From an uncultured Lachnospiraceae bacterium (GTDB lineage: Bacteria > Bacillota > Clostridia > Lachnospirales > Lachnospiraceae): DNA of 64,000 nt. The DNA is taken from NCBI GenBank assembly GCA_910585555.1, contig CAJUFU010000006.1, positions 1 to 64,000 on the forward strand, read 5' to 3'. The notes beneath the pieces were generated by a model. It saw only the letters and a list, made by a program, of their open reading frames with translations. It searched no databases and was not told where the DNA came from. This document shows positions 17,776 through 26,345 of this stretch, piece after piece. A program made the translations under genes and the position numbers. Positions within the stretch are counted from its first letter, which is position 1. Every line of letters starts with the position of its first letter.

Positions 17776-18957
17776 ATGGCAGAACAGAAACGAGATTATT
17801 ATGAGGTGCTCGGCGTAGAGAAAAACGCTGATGACGCTGCAATCAAAAAGGCATACAGAGTTCTGGCTAAGAAATATCATCCCGATATGAACCCCGGAGA
17901 TGCGGAGGCGGAAAAGAAATTTAAAGAAGCGTCTGAGGCGTATGCAGTCTTAAGCGACCCTGAGAAGAGAAGGCAGTATGACCAATATGGTCATGCCGCC
18001 TTCGATGGCGCAGGCGGTGCAGGCGGCTTTGGCGGTTTTGATTTCAACAGTGATATTTTTAGCGATATCTTCAGTGATATTTTTGGCGATTTCTTTGGCG
18101 GTGGCGGCAGACGCGGCGGCAGAGGCAACGGCCCTATGAAGGGAGCGAACCTGCGCACCAGCGTCCGCATAACCTTTGAGGAAGCAGTCTTTGGTGTAGA
18201 TAAGGAAATAGAACTGACCTTAAAGGACGAGTGTACGTCCTGCCATGGAACTGGTGCCAAACCCGGCACCAGTCCTGAAACCTGCAGTAAGTGTGGTGGT
18301 AAGGGTCAGGTAGTGTTCACCAGACAGTCGCCTTTTGGCGGTATTATGAGGAACGTACAGACCTGTCCGGACTGTCAGGGTACTGGTAAAGTGGTGAAGG
18401 ATAAATGCCCAGACTGCCGGGGGACGGGATACATTGCTAATAAGAAGAAAATCCAGGTGTCCATTCCTGCAGGTATTGACAATGGACAATGCGTGCGTCT
18501 GCGGGATAAGGGAGAGCCTGGTTCCAACGGTGGGCCGAGAGGCGATTTGTTAGTGGAAGTGGTGGTGGGAAGACATCCCATCTTCCAGAGACAGGACGAA
18601 AATATTTATTCTACCGTGCCCATGTCCTTTGCCATTGCGGCATTAGGCGGAGAAATCGTGATTGACACGGTGGACGGCAGAGTGATTTATGAAGTCAAGG
18701 CCGGTACACAGACAGACACCAAGGTGCGTCTGAAAGGAAAGGGAGTGCCTTCCCTGCGCAACAAAGATGTGCGAGGGGACCACTATGTGACATTGGTGGT
18801 ACAGGTGCCCGACAAACTTTCCCATGAAGCGAAGGATTTGTTGAAGCAGTTTGACGAGCAGACCGGGGATACTCTAAATGCGGCGAAGAACATTACTTCG
18901 AATCGTGCGGAAGAGCAGACGAGCGGTAAGAAGAAGAAAAAGTTTGGGAAGTTCTAA
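17776..18957 (+). CDS. dnaJ: Chaperone DnaJ (Hsp40)
   Basis: Co-chaperone that stimulates DnaK ATPase. The 393-residue protein has the J domain (1-70) with HPD at 35-37, a Gly/Phe-rich linker (about 75-120), and four CxxCxGxG zinc modules (CTSCHGTG, CSKCGGKG, CPDCQGTG, CPDCRGTG). Two C-terminal substrate domains and a Lys-rich end follow. AGGAAGGG lies ahead of the ATG. Last gene of the operon: an intrinsic terminator follows. Confidence 0.98.
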   Translation: MAEQKRDYYEVLGVEKNADDAAIKKAYRVLAKKYHPDMNPGDAEAEKKFKEASEAYAVLSDPEKRRQYDQYGHAAFDGAGGAGGFGGFDFNSDIFSDIFSDIFGDFFGGGGRRGGRGNGPMKGANLRTSVRITFEEAVFGVDKEIELTLKDECTSCHGTGAKPGTSPETCSKCGGKGQVVFTRQSPFGGIMRNVQTCPDCQGTGKVVKDKCPDCRGTGYIANKKKIQVSIPAGIDNGQCVRLRDKGEPGSNGGPRGDLLVEVVVGRHPIFQRQDENIYSTVPMSFAIAALGGEIVIDTVDGRVIYEVKAGTQTDTKVRLKGKGVPSLRNKDVRGDHYVTLVVQVPDKLSHEAKDLLKQFDEQTGDTLNAAKNITSNRAEEQTSGKKKKKFGKF

Positions 18958-18969
18958 AGTTGGAGTGCG

Positions 18970-19001
18970 AAGGGATTGTTAGATGAATGACAATCCCTTT
19001 T
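18970..19001 (+). terminator. Terminator of the heat-shock operon
   Basis: AAGGGATTGT (18970-18979) pairs with ACAATCCCTT (18990-18999), a 10-bp perfect stem running into a short T run. Confidence 0.8.
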
Positions 19002-19032
19002 GTAATTATAGAAAATTTCTCAGGAGAAAATC

Positions 19033-19533
19033 ATGACGATAGATTACAGATTAGCCAATAGGACGGATTTGGAAGAAATTGAGCAATTGGTGCAAAATGC
19101 GATTATCAAGATGGAAAAAAATGATATCCACCAATGGGACGAATTATATCCAACTAGTGAGGATTTTGAAAATGATATAAAGAATGCAGATTTGTATGTA
19201 GGGATTGTGGAAGAAAAAATAGCGGTAGTGTTTGCGCTGAATCAAGAATGTGATGAAGATTATAGGAATGGAAAGTGGGCCTATCCGGAAAAACCTTATT
19301 ATGTATTACATCGCATTTGTGTAAATCCTGTGTTTCAGAATAGAGGCGTTGCGGCGCGGACAATGCAGTTTATAGAAGAAATGCTAAAAGACAGAGGCGC
19401 GCAGGCAATCAGACTGGATGTATTCAGCAAGAATCCTTATTCTCAGAAACTGTATGCCAAGGCGGGATATATTCAGACGGGTGTAGTAGAGTGGCGGAAA
19501 GGGGAATTTTATCTGATGGAGAAATATATTTAG
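19033..19533 (+). CDS. GNAT-family N-acetyltransferase
   Basis: A 166-residue acyl-CoA transferase. The acetyl-CoA loop is visible as RICVNPVFQNRGVAARTM (motif A, Q/RxxGxG/A type), followed by IRLDVFSKNPYSQKLYAKAGY (motif B). Substrate unknown. AGGAGAA precedes the ATG. Base composition is more AT-rich than dnaJ. It stands alone between the heat-shock terminator and a convergent hairpin shared with the GH35 gene. Confidence 0.88.
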   Translation: MTIDYRLANRTDLEEIEQLVQNAIIKMEKNDIHQWDELYPTSEDFENDIKNADLYVGIVEEKIAVVFALNQECDEDYRNGKWAYPEKPYYVLHRICVNPVFQNRGVAARTMQFIEEMLKDRGAQAIRLDVFSKNPYSQKLYAKAGYIQTGVVEWRKGEFYLMEKYI

Positions 19534-19540
19534 GCAGTTA

Positions 19541-19578
19541 GGGCCTGTTGACAAACTCGAAAGAATGTCAGCAGGCCC
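19541..19578. terminator. Hairpin between convergent genes, possible bidirectional terminator
   Basis: GGGCCTGTTGACA (19541-19553) pairs with TGTCAGCAGGCCC (19566-19578), 13 bp with one G-T. No strong T run on either side, so termination efficiency is uncertain; the location between convergent GNAT and GH35 genes supports the call. Confidence 0.5.
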
Positions 19579-19593
19579 ATTTCAGCATAATCT

Positions 19594-22005
19594 CTATAAT
19601 GTCATTTCAATTCCCATTACCGCTTCCAGTTCCACGCTGTCGATTCGCGCAATCTGCTCCTTTACGACTTCATACCGGGCAGCCATAGCGGAGGTGTTAT
19701 CCACATATGCTCCCGTTTTCCGGGGAGAAACATACAGGTACATACCGTGTTTTATCAATGCTTCCCTGTGGGGCATCAGATCGATTTCCCATGGCGCTCC
19801 ATTGCAAAAATTATCATGAAACATTTCGCCCTCTATGAAGGCATATCCCACATCGCCTTCGTAACGAATTTTTAACAGCACTTGCTTCACATCTTCAAAG
19901 ACTTTCGGCGGGAACTTTAGTATGGCGCGGGCGTTTACTACCTTAGTGGAAGTAAGGGGACTCCCCACTACCGGCCGTTTCAGCGCGCCGTCTCCATCTT
20001 TATTAACAGTACTCACATCTTTCCATGCAAAGGGCAGTTCCTTTTCCTCTCTCCAGCTTTCAAACATTTGGAAGACGCCGTTTGTGCCCAAACTGGATAA
20101 GGTATGACCTCCTAAGCGTATCATATCGCTATTAGAAGGGAAGATGCCAATCTCTAGCTCTTCATTACAATGATATTCCAGTTCCAGTTGTCCATCCTTA
20201 TAGAGAACTGGAGAATCAGACAGGAAGAGCAGCCGCTTTTCTTTCGTGTCAATCTGCCATAATCTAAGGCCGTCCCGTTCCGGTAAGGTACATATGATGC
20301 ACGCAGTACCATCAGTTCCCGTAAAAGAAAAAGTGCTGATCGTATCTTTTTCCAGTAATATCTTACTGCCGTTGCGGCGGCATCCAATATGTGTCTGCAG
20401 GTCCAGGTTCTCCTCCTGGAATACAAATTCACTACGGTCATTGCCGGTCTGTACGAAGAAATAGTAGTCCTTTTTGTCTTTCGAAACTTTCGTAACAAGT
20501 TGTGCTGTGGCGTATTTTAGAAGGCACCCGTGGAAGTCAAACCAGACTGGCCAGATGGCGTTATTGCCTTTTGGCAGGTTCAAAGCACCCTCTTCCGGAA
20601 CACGTACAGTGCCCTGGTCGGTATGCACGGTAATTGCAAAGTCCTTCTGCTCGATGCCATCCACATGATCTTGGTAATTATTGACGAACAAAAATCCCCG
20701 CCCTGTTTCATCTACGCGCACCACATAGCGCAAGGTTTCTACGTCTTCTGGTGTTTGTACAACAGCCTCTCTGGAGAGAACCGTTTTGGCCGCGGTCACT
20801 TCTCTTTGGAATTCCTGATAAAATAGATGCTGTAGCTTTAATTGGTGGAAGGATTTGCGTACCTGTCCGAATTCTCCAAGGGGTGCCTGATAATCATAAG
20901 AAAACTTTGGAACGGCACATTCGTTGAGAAAGTGTACCTTTTTTCCTTTGGGGTGCGTTCCGCCGTGATACATATAATATCCAAGGAAATTACAGCCGCT
21001 CCCTGCTTTTACCTGGGCCATGGCGCCGACGCTCTCCAGGGGCAGTTGAAAGCGATAAGGATAATATACATTCATGCCGCCGCCCATCTCACAGCAGGCA
21101 TAAGGATAATCTTCGGCCGGATATTCGGGATCGAAGTTATAGTATTTTGGAGCGGTATTGCAATGAAAGTCGCCGTACAGATATTCTCCTGTGGCCGGAT
21201 GTTCTTTGAGCTTACCGTCGTAGAACATCCATGGCCGGAAGGCATAGCCGCCCCATAGAGGAAGGACTACATCTTCCGGGGCGCAGGCACCGCCCCAGGC
21301 TGTGGCAGTATATAAGGGAACGATGAAACCGGCTTTTTGTGCCAGTTTCTTTAAGGTGGCCATATGCTTTCTGCCTTCCCTGCCGCTGACAACCCATTCT
21401 TTGCTGTTTTCTGTTGTCAGTTCCCAGGGACAAGATGCATGTTCATGTTCGTTTTCCAGCTGTACGCCGATAACAGGGCCGCCATCTTTGAACAACAATC
21501 CTTCCGCCTGGCGGTAGATTTCCTGATAGAAGCGTTCCGTATATTGTAAATAGGTTTCATCATCACAGCGCAGGTCAAAGGGACGGCCGAAAATCCAGTC
21601 CGGAAAACCGCCATTTCTACATTCTCCGTGTGAAAAGGGTCCGATGCGCAGTATCACATACATATCATTTTTCTTACATAAGGTTAGAAAACGTCTCAGA
21701 TTTTTGTTGCCGCTCCAGTCAAATTCTCCTTCCTTTTCTTCATGGTGAATCCAAAAAATATAGCTGGCGATTATGTTAATGCCGCCCAATTTCATTTTAA
21801 TGATCTCATCTTCCCAAAGGTTCTCGTTCATACGGGAAAAATGGGCCTCTCCGCAAATCCCGAAAAAGGGTTTGCCGTCCATTGTCAGAAAATAATTACC
21901 AACAGCCAGCTCTCTTCCTTTGTCATCGCAGCCGCTCATATGCAGAGGCGCAGGATAAAACGGATTCTTTATATTCCTTGCATCAATATCATATTCTCTT
22001 ATCAT
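19594..22005 (-). CDS. Intracellular beta-galactosidase, GH35
   Basis: An 803-residue glycoside hydrolase that should release terminal beta-galactose residues. The N-terminal TIM barrel shows SYIFWIHHE, LRIGPFSHGECRNGGFPDWI and VQLENEHEH, where Glu186 is the expected acid/base (GH35 NE motif). The nucleophile is probably the Glu near 307 in CCEMGGG. Beta-sandwich domains follow. There is no signal peptide, so it acts on imported sugar. It is the last gene of the minus-strand importer operon, separated from the permease by 102 bp containing two hairpins. GH35 also holds exo-beta-glucosaminidases, so galactosidase activity is inferred from family and from the galactonate genes nearby. Confidence 0.85.
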   Translation of the reverse strand: MIREYDIDARNIKNPFYPAPLHMSGCDDKGRELAVGNYFLTMDGKPFFGICGEAHFSRMNENLWEDEIIKMKLGGINIIASYIFWIHHEEKEGEFDWSGNKNLRRFLTLCKKNDMYVILRIGPFSHGECRNGGFPDWIFGRPFDLRCDDETYLQYTERFYQEIYRQAEGLLFKDGGPVIGVQLENEHEHASCPWELTTENSKEWVVSGREGRKHMATLKKLAQKAGFIVPLYTATAWGGACAPEDVVLPLWGGYAFRPWMFYDGKLKEHPATGEYLYGDFHCNTAPKYYNFDPEYPAEDYPYACCEMGGGMNVYYPYRFQLPLESVGAMAQVKAGSGCNFLGYYMYHGGTHPKGKKVHFLNECAVPKFSYDYQAPLGEFGQVRKSFHQLKLQHLFYQEFQREVTAAKTVLSREAVVQTPEDVETLRYVVRVDETGRGFLFVNNYQDHVDGIEQKDFAITVHTDQGTVRVPEEGALNLPKGNNAIWPVWFDFHGCLLKYATAQLVTKVSKDKKDYYFFVQTGNDRSEFVFQEENLDLQTHIGCRRNGSKILLEKDTISTFSFTGTDGTACIICTLPERDGLRLWQIDTKEKRLLFLSDSPVLYKDGQLELEYHCNEELEIGIFPSNSDMIRLGGHTLSSLGTNGVFQMFESWREEKELPFAWKDVSTVNKDGDGALKRPVVGSPLTSTKVVNARAILKFPPKVFEDVKQVLLKIRYEGDVGYAFIEGEMFHDNFCNGAPWEIDLMPHREALIKHGMYLYVSPRKTGAYVDNTSAMAARYEVVKEQIARIDSVELEAVMGIEMTL

Positions 22006-22054
22006 GTCTATTCCTTTCTAGGGTTTAAGGTTAATAGAGCTCATCCACTAATCC

Positions 22055-22099
22055 GAGTCCGCGAAGCGGAACTCGCAAAGTTAATTTGCGAAGCAAATT
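22055..22099 (-). repeat. Two tandem mini-hairpins between permease and GH35 genes
   Basis: Hairpin 1: GAGTCCGC-GAA-GCGGAACTC (22055-22074). Hairpin 2: AATTTGC-GAA-GCAAATT (22083-22099). Both contain GCGAAGC on the plus strand. They start nine bases after the permease stop codon, with no T run, so an mRNA processing or stability role is more likely than termination. Confidence 0.6.
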
Positions 22100-22107
22100 T
22101 ACTTTTG

Positions 22108-22935
22108 TTATTTAGAACTTCCCACAATTCCTTCCACAAACTGTTTCTGCATTGTCAGAAATACAATAATAATCGGCAGTGTAGCCAGGACAATCGCCAA
22201 CATCAGCTGGCCATAATCCACATAATAGGCAGAGGCAAGAGAAGAGAGCAACAGTGTGAAAGTTTTCTTTTCATTACTTTGTATCACAATGAGCGGCCAC
22301 AGATAATTGTTCCACTGTTTCATAAAAGCATAAATCGCTGCGGCGGCAAAGGTTGATTTCATCGGCAGCATGACCAGATGAAAGAAAATCCGAAATTCCC
22401 CAGCGCCATCTACTCTGGCTGCCTCAATCAGCTCCGTGGGATAAGATTGAAAACTCTGCCGGAAGAAAAAGACAAGAAAGGGCATGGCGATGGTAGGTAA
22501 AATGATCGCCGCATGGGAATCCAGCATATTGGCTCTGGATGCCATTTTAAACAGAGGAATCATCTGTGCCGAAAAGGGAATCATCATGGAGAGCAGAAAC
22601 ATGGCATACACAATATTTTTCCCTTTTGAGCGATATTTTTCAAATCCGTAGCCGGCCATGGCACAGATTAAAATAGACAGAAAAGTATACAGTAAGGTGG
22701 TCTTAATTGTGTTCCAGCAGACCAGAAATACATTGGCGGTCTCTTGAAGCTGTGTCCAGTTTTCTTTTAAATTTTTACCAAACCACATAACGCCGCTGGT
22801 GATATCAACGCTGGAATTAGTTGCGCCGGACAGCATCCAGTAGAAAGGAAATACAGAGATCAGCACTGCAATCAATAAAAATATATGAAGTAGTATATTT
22901 TTTAACGTCTTTAACTTTCTTTCTTTTGACATCAT
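22108..22935 (-). CDS. Carbohydrate ABC transporter permease (MalG/UgpE type)
   Basis: Second inner-membrane subunit of the sugar importer: 275 residues, six predicted helices, with the EAA loop EAARVDGAGEFRIFFHLVMLP contacting the ATPase. The frame is open further, but ATG 22935 has AGGAAGGG at 8 bases and avoids overlap with the upstream permease, whose stop is at 22940. Works with the neighbouring permease and binding protein. No ATPase gene is present in the cluster, so a shared MsmX/UgpC-type ATPase encoded elsewhere is expected. Confidence 0.92.
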   Translation of the reverse strand: MMSKERKLKTLKNILLHIFLLIAVLISVFPFYWMLSGATNSSVDITSGVMWFGKNLKENWTQLQETANVFLVCWNTIKTTLLYTFLSILICAMAGYGFEKYRSKGKNIVYAMFLLSMMIPFSAQMIPLFKMASRANMLDSHAAIILPTIAMPFLVFFFRQSFQSYPTELIEAARVDGAGEFRIFFHLVMLPMKSTFAAAAIYAFMKQWNNYLWPLIVIQSNEKKTFTLLLSSLASAYYVDYGQLMLAIVLATLPIIIVFLTMQKQFVEGIVGSSK

Positions 22936-22939
22936 TGCA

Positions 22940-23824
22940 TCACCCTTCCTTTCCTGCAACACTGAATTGTATAATGGCCAGAATGATCATCAGGAAAACA
23001 ACCATATAGGAGATGGCCGAAGCATATCCGAAGTTAGGCGCGTAAACAAACGATTGGTTGTAAATATAATGGGATACCGTCAGGGTGGAGTTGGCCGGGC
23101 CGCCCTGGGTAATATTCATGGTTTCGTCAAATAACTGCAAAGTACCGTTGGTGGACATGATTGCTGTCAGCAGTACGATGGGTTTTAGCTGCGGGATGGT
23201 TACCCGGAAAAGGGTTTGGGCCGCGTTTGCCCCGTCCACCTTTGCTGCCTCAAAGGTTTCTTTGGGGATATTCTGCAGGGCGGATAAGTAGAAGATTACG
23301 TTATATCCGGTCCATCTCCAAAGCATGGCAATGATGATGACAGCTCTTGCCCATGTCGAATTTTGCAGGAACTGGTAGGGCTGTTCTAAAATTCCTAAGT
23401 GCATCAGGAGTTGGTTTACAATACCATCCAGAGAAAACATCATCTTGAACAGAATCGAATAGGCTACCAGGGATGTGACGCAAGGCAGAAAGATAGAGGT
23501 TCTGAACATCCCTTTCCACTTTAAGAAACGGCTGTTAAGCATTACCGCCAAGAGCAAAGCCAGCATAAGCATCACCGGCACCTGAATGATCATGTATAAA
23601 AAAGTATTTTTCAGGGATTGCAGAAAGATTGCATCTCCAAACATTCTTTTAAAATTTTTCAGTCCTACAAAAATATATTTTCCGCCTTCCAGGCTCTGGA
23701 AGGCCAACGCCAGCGATTCTACCGCCGGGTAGATCGTAAAGATTAAGTAAAGGAGAAATGCTGCCGCTATAAATGCCCAACCGTACCTGTTATAATTGGG
23801 TCCTGCTTTCTTCTTCCGTTTCAT
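22940..23824 (-). CDS. Carbohydrate ABC transporter permease (MalF/UgpA type)
   Basis: First inner-membrane subunit, 294 residues with six predicted helices. The EAA loop is EAAKVDGANAAQTLFRVTIP, and the basic N-terminus (KRKKKAGPNYNRYGW) is typical of Firmicute UgpA-like subunits. It sits between the binding-protein gene (59 bp) and the second permease (four bases to the next start). Imports an oligosaccharide or sugar-acid conjugate inferred from the GH35 and galactonate genes. Confidence 0.93.
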   Translation of the reverse strand: MKRKKKAGPNYNRYGWAFIAAAFLLYLIFTIYPAVESLALAFQSLEGGKYIFVGLKNFKRMFGDAIFLQSLKNTFLYMIIQVPVMLMLALLLAVMLNSRFLKWKGMFRTSIFLPCVTSLVAYSILFKMMFSLDGIVNQLLMHLGILEQPYQFLQNSTWARAVIIIAMLWRWTGYNVIFYLSALQNIPKETFEAAKVDGANAAQTLFRVTIPQLKPIVLLTAIMSTNGTLQLFDETMNITQGGPANSTLTVSHYIYNQSFVYAPNFGYASAISYMVVFLMIILAIIQFSVAGKEG

Positions 23825-23883
23825 TTACCGTTCCTCCGTTCAAACATGCGGATGCACTACTGCATCCGCATGAAGAATTAAAG

Positions 23884-25269
23884 TTATTTGCCAAGCTGAT
23901 TGGCAAGCTGTGATTCTGCCTGTTCCAAAGCGCCGTTAATATCTGTTTTACCCTCAAACAGATTTGCCAGAGCAGTGGTGATTGCATCGTTTGCTTCCGC
24001 CACGTATCCGCCGTAATTTACAGGAATAACGTCAGGGAGCACCTCTGCAAAGAGACCATTCAATTTCTGGCCGCCGAAGAATTCATCTTCCTCTTCATAC
24101 ACACCCGTGTCATAGGCCGGTATATAGGAACCCATTGCGCCTTGGTTACGCATGATGGTATCGTAAAAGTCCGTATTACCTTCCCATACACCCTGTAGGA
24201 AAGCGATTGCCTCCTCTTTTACGGCGGAATTTTCCAGTACATACCAGCTGGAACCGCCTACATTGGAGGCGTTGATGGAGGAATCTAAGGTAGAGATTCG
24301 AGGAATCCTGGCGGCACGCCACTTTCCTTTCTGATCTTCAGCCTGGCGGATGGAAGAGATAAACCATGGCGCGTTGACAACGGATGCTACAGTACCGTTA
24401 TTTAAGGCTCCGGCACGTCCTTCCGTGCTCTCTGCTTCATAGAGTATACCTGCTTCTTTCATTTTTACAATGATATCGAAGGAGGCTGCCAGTGCTTCGT
24501 TATTCTTGATATTGATATTGCCGTCCTTGTCAAAGTACCATAAACCGCAGGACTGCATCATCGCTCTTACCAGTGTGGTCTTATTATTGGCAATTTCCAC
24601 AATCATCTGCACACCGGTCTTTTCGGTAACGTCTTTTCCTATTTCAATGAACTCGTCCCAAGTCAGATTCTGCATATCCTCTTCGGTATATCCTGCCTGT
24701 TCTATCAAATCCAAACGGTAATAAAGTGCTGTTGCTCCGGTATCGAAGGGCAGTGCATAGGTTTTGCTATCCTGACTTACTGCGTCTACTTTAAAGGAAA
24801 GGAACTGAGAATAGTCAAATTTGTCTGTCAGGTCTGCAAAGGAACCGGGGAAGGTGTTCAGATATTTGCCTGATACATAATCTTCCAGCAGAACAATATC
24901 CGGCAGACCGGCTCCGCCGCCGGCGAGGGCAGTCTGCAGTTTCACATAAACATCCTCTTTGGAAAGACTTACCACGTCCACATTGATATTGGCGTCAGGA
25001 TTGGTTTCGCCGTAAACGCGCGCCGCTTCTTTCATAACTGCCACATTGAAGTTATCATCCCAGGCCCATACGGTAACTGTTTTGGTCTCTCCGCTTTCTG
25101 CCTGGGCAGAGGAATCAGCTGTGTCACCATCGGATTCTGTTCCTGAAGCCTGTTCCTGGGCAGCTGGCTCATTTGTTGTCTGTGGTGTGCTTTCTGTATT
25201 TCCACATCCGCTTAACATGGTGAGAGCCAGTGCCGCTGTTGTAATTGCCGCTGTTAATTTTCTTTTCAT
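23884..25269 (-). CDS. Extracellular solute-binding protein, lipoprotein (family 1)
   Basis: Captures the sugar outside the cell and delivers it to the two permeases. The 461-residue protein has a lipoprotein signal ending LTMLSGC (lipobox Cys at about 22), then a Thr/Ser/Glu-rich linker of about 45 residues. A periplasmic-binding fold follows, starting KTVTVWAWDDNFNVAVM. AAGGAGG precedes the ATG. First gene of the minus-strand operon, facing the IclR gene across the operator region. Ligand not determinable from sequence. Confidence 0.92.
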   Translation of the reverse strand: MKRKLTAAITTAALALTMLSGCGNTESTPQTTNEPAAQEQASGTESDGDTADSSAQAESGETKTVTVWAWDDNFNVAVMKEAARVYGETNPDANINVDVVSLSKEDVYVKLQTALAGGGAGLPDIVLLEDYVSGKYLNTFPGSFADLTDKFDYSQFLSFKVDAVSQDSKTYALPFDTGATALYYRLDLIEQAGYTEEDMQNLTWDEFIEIGKDVTEKTGVQMIVEIANNKTTLVRAMMQSCGLWYFDKDGNINIKNNEALAASFDIIVKMKEAGILYEAESTEGRAGALNNGTVASVVNAPWFISSIRQAEDQKGKWRAARIPRISTLDSSINASNVGGSSWYVLENSAVKEEAIAFLQGVWEGNTDFYDTIMRNQGAMGSYIPAYDTGVYEEEDEFFGGQKLNGLFAEVLPDVIPVNYGGYVAEANDAITTALANLFEGKTDINGALEQAESQLANQLGK

Positions 25270-25295
25270 AATTTGATGCCTCCTTCTTTTTCTTT

Positions 25296-25313
25296 AGTTC
25301 GTATATACGAACT
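25296..25313. promoter_or_regulatory. IclR operator 1, 18-bp perfect palindrome
   Basis: AGTTCGTATATACGAACT. Lies between the predicted start of the importer transcript and its ribosome site, a position suited to repression. Same design as the palindrome at 25493, with a compensating change in both arms. Confidence 0.85.
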
Positions 25314-25340
25314 CATTTTCTATATACGTTTTATGAACAT

Positions 25341-25369
25341 ATCCTATCATACGAAGTAGTATTTGTAAA
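25341..25369 (-). promoter_or_regulatory. Candidate promoter of the importer/GH35 operon
   Basis: On the minus strand TTTACA (25369-25364), 17-bp spacer, TAGGAT (25346-25341). Moderate match; operator 1 lies just downstream. A TATATACGTT word at 25321-25330 may be a secondary half-site. Confidence 0.45.
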
Positions 25370-25457
25370 GATATTTCTTAAAAATTACATATTTTCACAT
25401 TTTTAGATAGCTTGTAATGTGCAAAAGTAACAATATACAAAAAATATATCATAATGT

Positions 25458-25486
25458 TTGACACTTGTCTTTTTGGATGCTATAAT
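25458..25486 (+). promoter_or_regulatory. Promoter of the IclR/galactonate operon
   Basis: Perfect TTGACA (25458-25463), 17-bp spacer, perfect TATAAT (25481-25486). Operator 2 follows immediately at the expected transcription start. Confidence 0.88.
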
Positions 25487-25492
25487 TCATTT

Positions 25493-25510
25493 AGTTCTTA
25501 TATAAGAACT
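25493..25510. promoter_or_regulatory. IclR operator 2, 18-bp perfect palindrome
   Basis: AGTTCTTATATAAGAACT, overlapping the predicted transcription start of the IclR gene, so the regulator should control itself and the downstream galactonate genes. Confidence 0.88.
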
Positions 25511-25538
25511 TCATATTCATATACGTTAGGAGGAAGCC

Positions 25539-26321
25539 ATGGAACAAGACAAAAATATACACCGTTCTACAAGCAGAGTGTTGGATATTCTGGAACTGGT
25601 AGCGGCCAATCCATCTGCTTATACCCTCACTGATATTTGCAGTATTACCAATTCTCCCAAAAGCAGTCTGTATCCGATTCTTTATACCTTAACGGCCAGA
25701 CATTTCCTCACCATTGACAGCAATGCGCATTATAGAATCGATTATTCGGCCTATCAGGTAGGGAATGCCTATCTGACACAGTTAAATTTCCTGGATGAAG
25801 TGGAGAAGATTCTTACCAATATGACCAATATCTGTCTGGAAACTTCTCATTTTGCCACGCTTGTTGACGGTGATGTCCTGTATTTAAAGAAAATAGATTC
25901 GCCGGAGTTTATTCGTATGACATCCAGAGTCGGAAATAGGATTCCGGCATATGGCACTTCCCTGGGGAAAGCCCTTTTGATGGATTGTGAAATGAATGAT
26001 CTGAAAAAACTGTATCCCAACGGATTAAAGGCACTGACCCCAAATACCATTACAGACTTCGATGTCCTGTTGGAACAGATTCATACAGCACGGATTCAAG
26101 GGTTTACGTATGAAATTGAAGAGTCCACCCAGTATATCCGGTGCTATGCTGTGCCAATACGAAAGAATGGGCGTGTCACAGCGGCAATCAGCATCGCCAT
26201 CCCTATTTTCCGCTTTTCTGAGGAGAAGGCGTCTTTGGTACGGACGCTATTGTTTGATGCCAAAAATAAAATAGAAAGCATTCTCAGTAATGTAGATACG
26301 GATATTTATGGTCTTCTTTAA
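25539..26321 (+). CDS. IclR-family transcriptional regulator
   Basis: A 260-residue regulator with an N-terminal winged helix-turn-helix (about 8-70: STSRVLDILELVA, TDICSITNSPKSSLYPILYTL) and a C-terminal effector-binding domain (about 85-250: VGNRIPAYGTSLGKALLM, TYEIEESTQYIRCYAVPI). IclR proteins of this type often sense sugar-acid catabolites; KDG or galactonate is the obvious candidate here. GTTAGGAGG precedes the ATG. It heads the plus-strand operon with KDG kinase (24 bp gap), aldolase and dgoD, and faces the importer operon. Confidence 0.93.
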   Translation: MEQDKNIHRSTSRVLDILELVAANPSAYTLTDICSITNSPKSSLYPILYTLTARHFLTIDSNAHYRIDYSAYQVGNAYLTQLNFLDEVEKILTNMTNICLETSHFATLVDGDVLYLKKIDSPEFIRMTSRVGNRIPAYGTSLGKALLMDCEMNDLKKLYPNGLKALTPNTITDFDVLLEQIHTARIQGFTYEIEESTQYIRCYAVPIRKNGRVTAAISIAIPIFRFSEEKASLVRTLLFDAKNKIESILSNVDTDIYGLL

Positions 26322-26345
26322 AAAAATCGGAAGGAGGTGATTTGT

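Noticed and set aside
22055..22099. Intrinsic terminator between permease and GH35
   Set aside because: No T run follows either hairpin in the direction of transcription.
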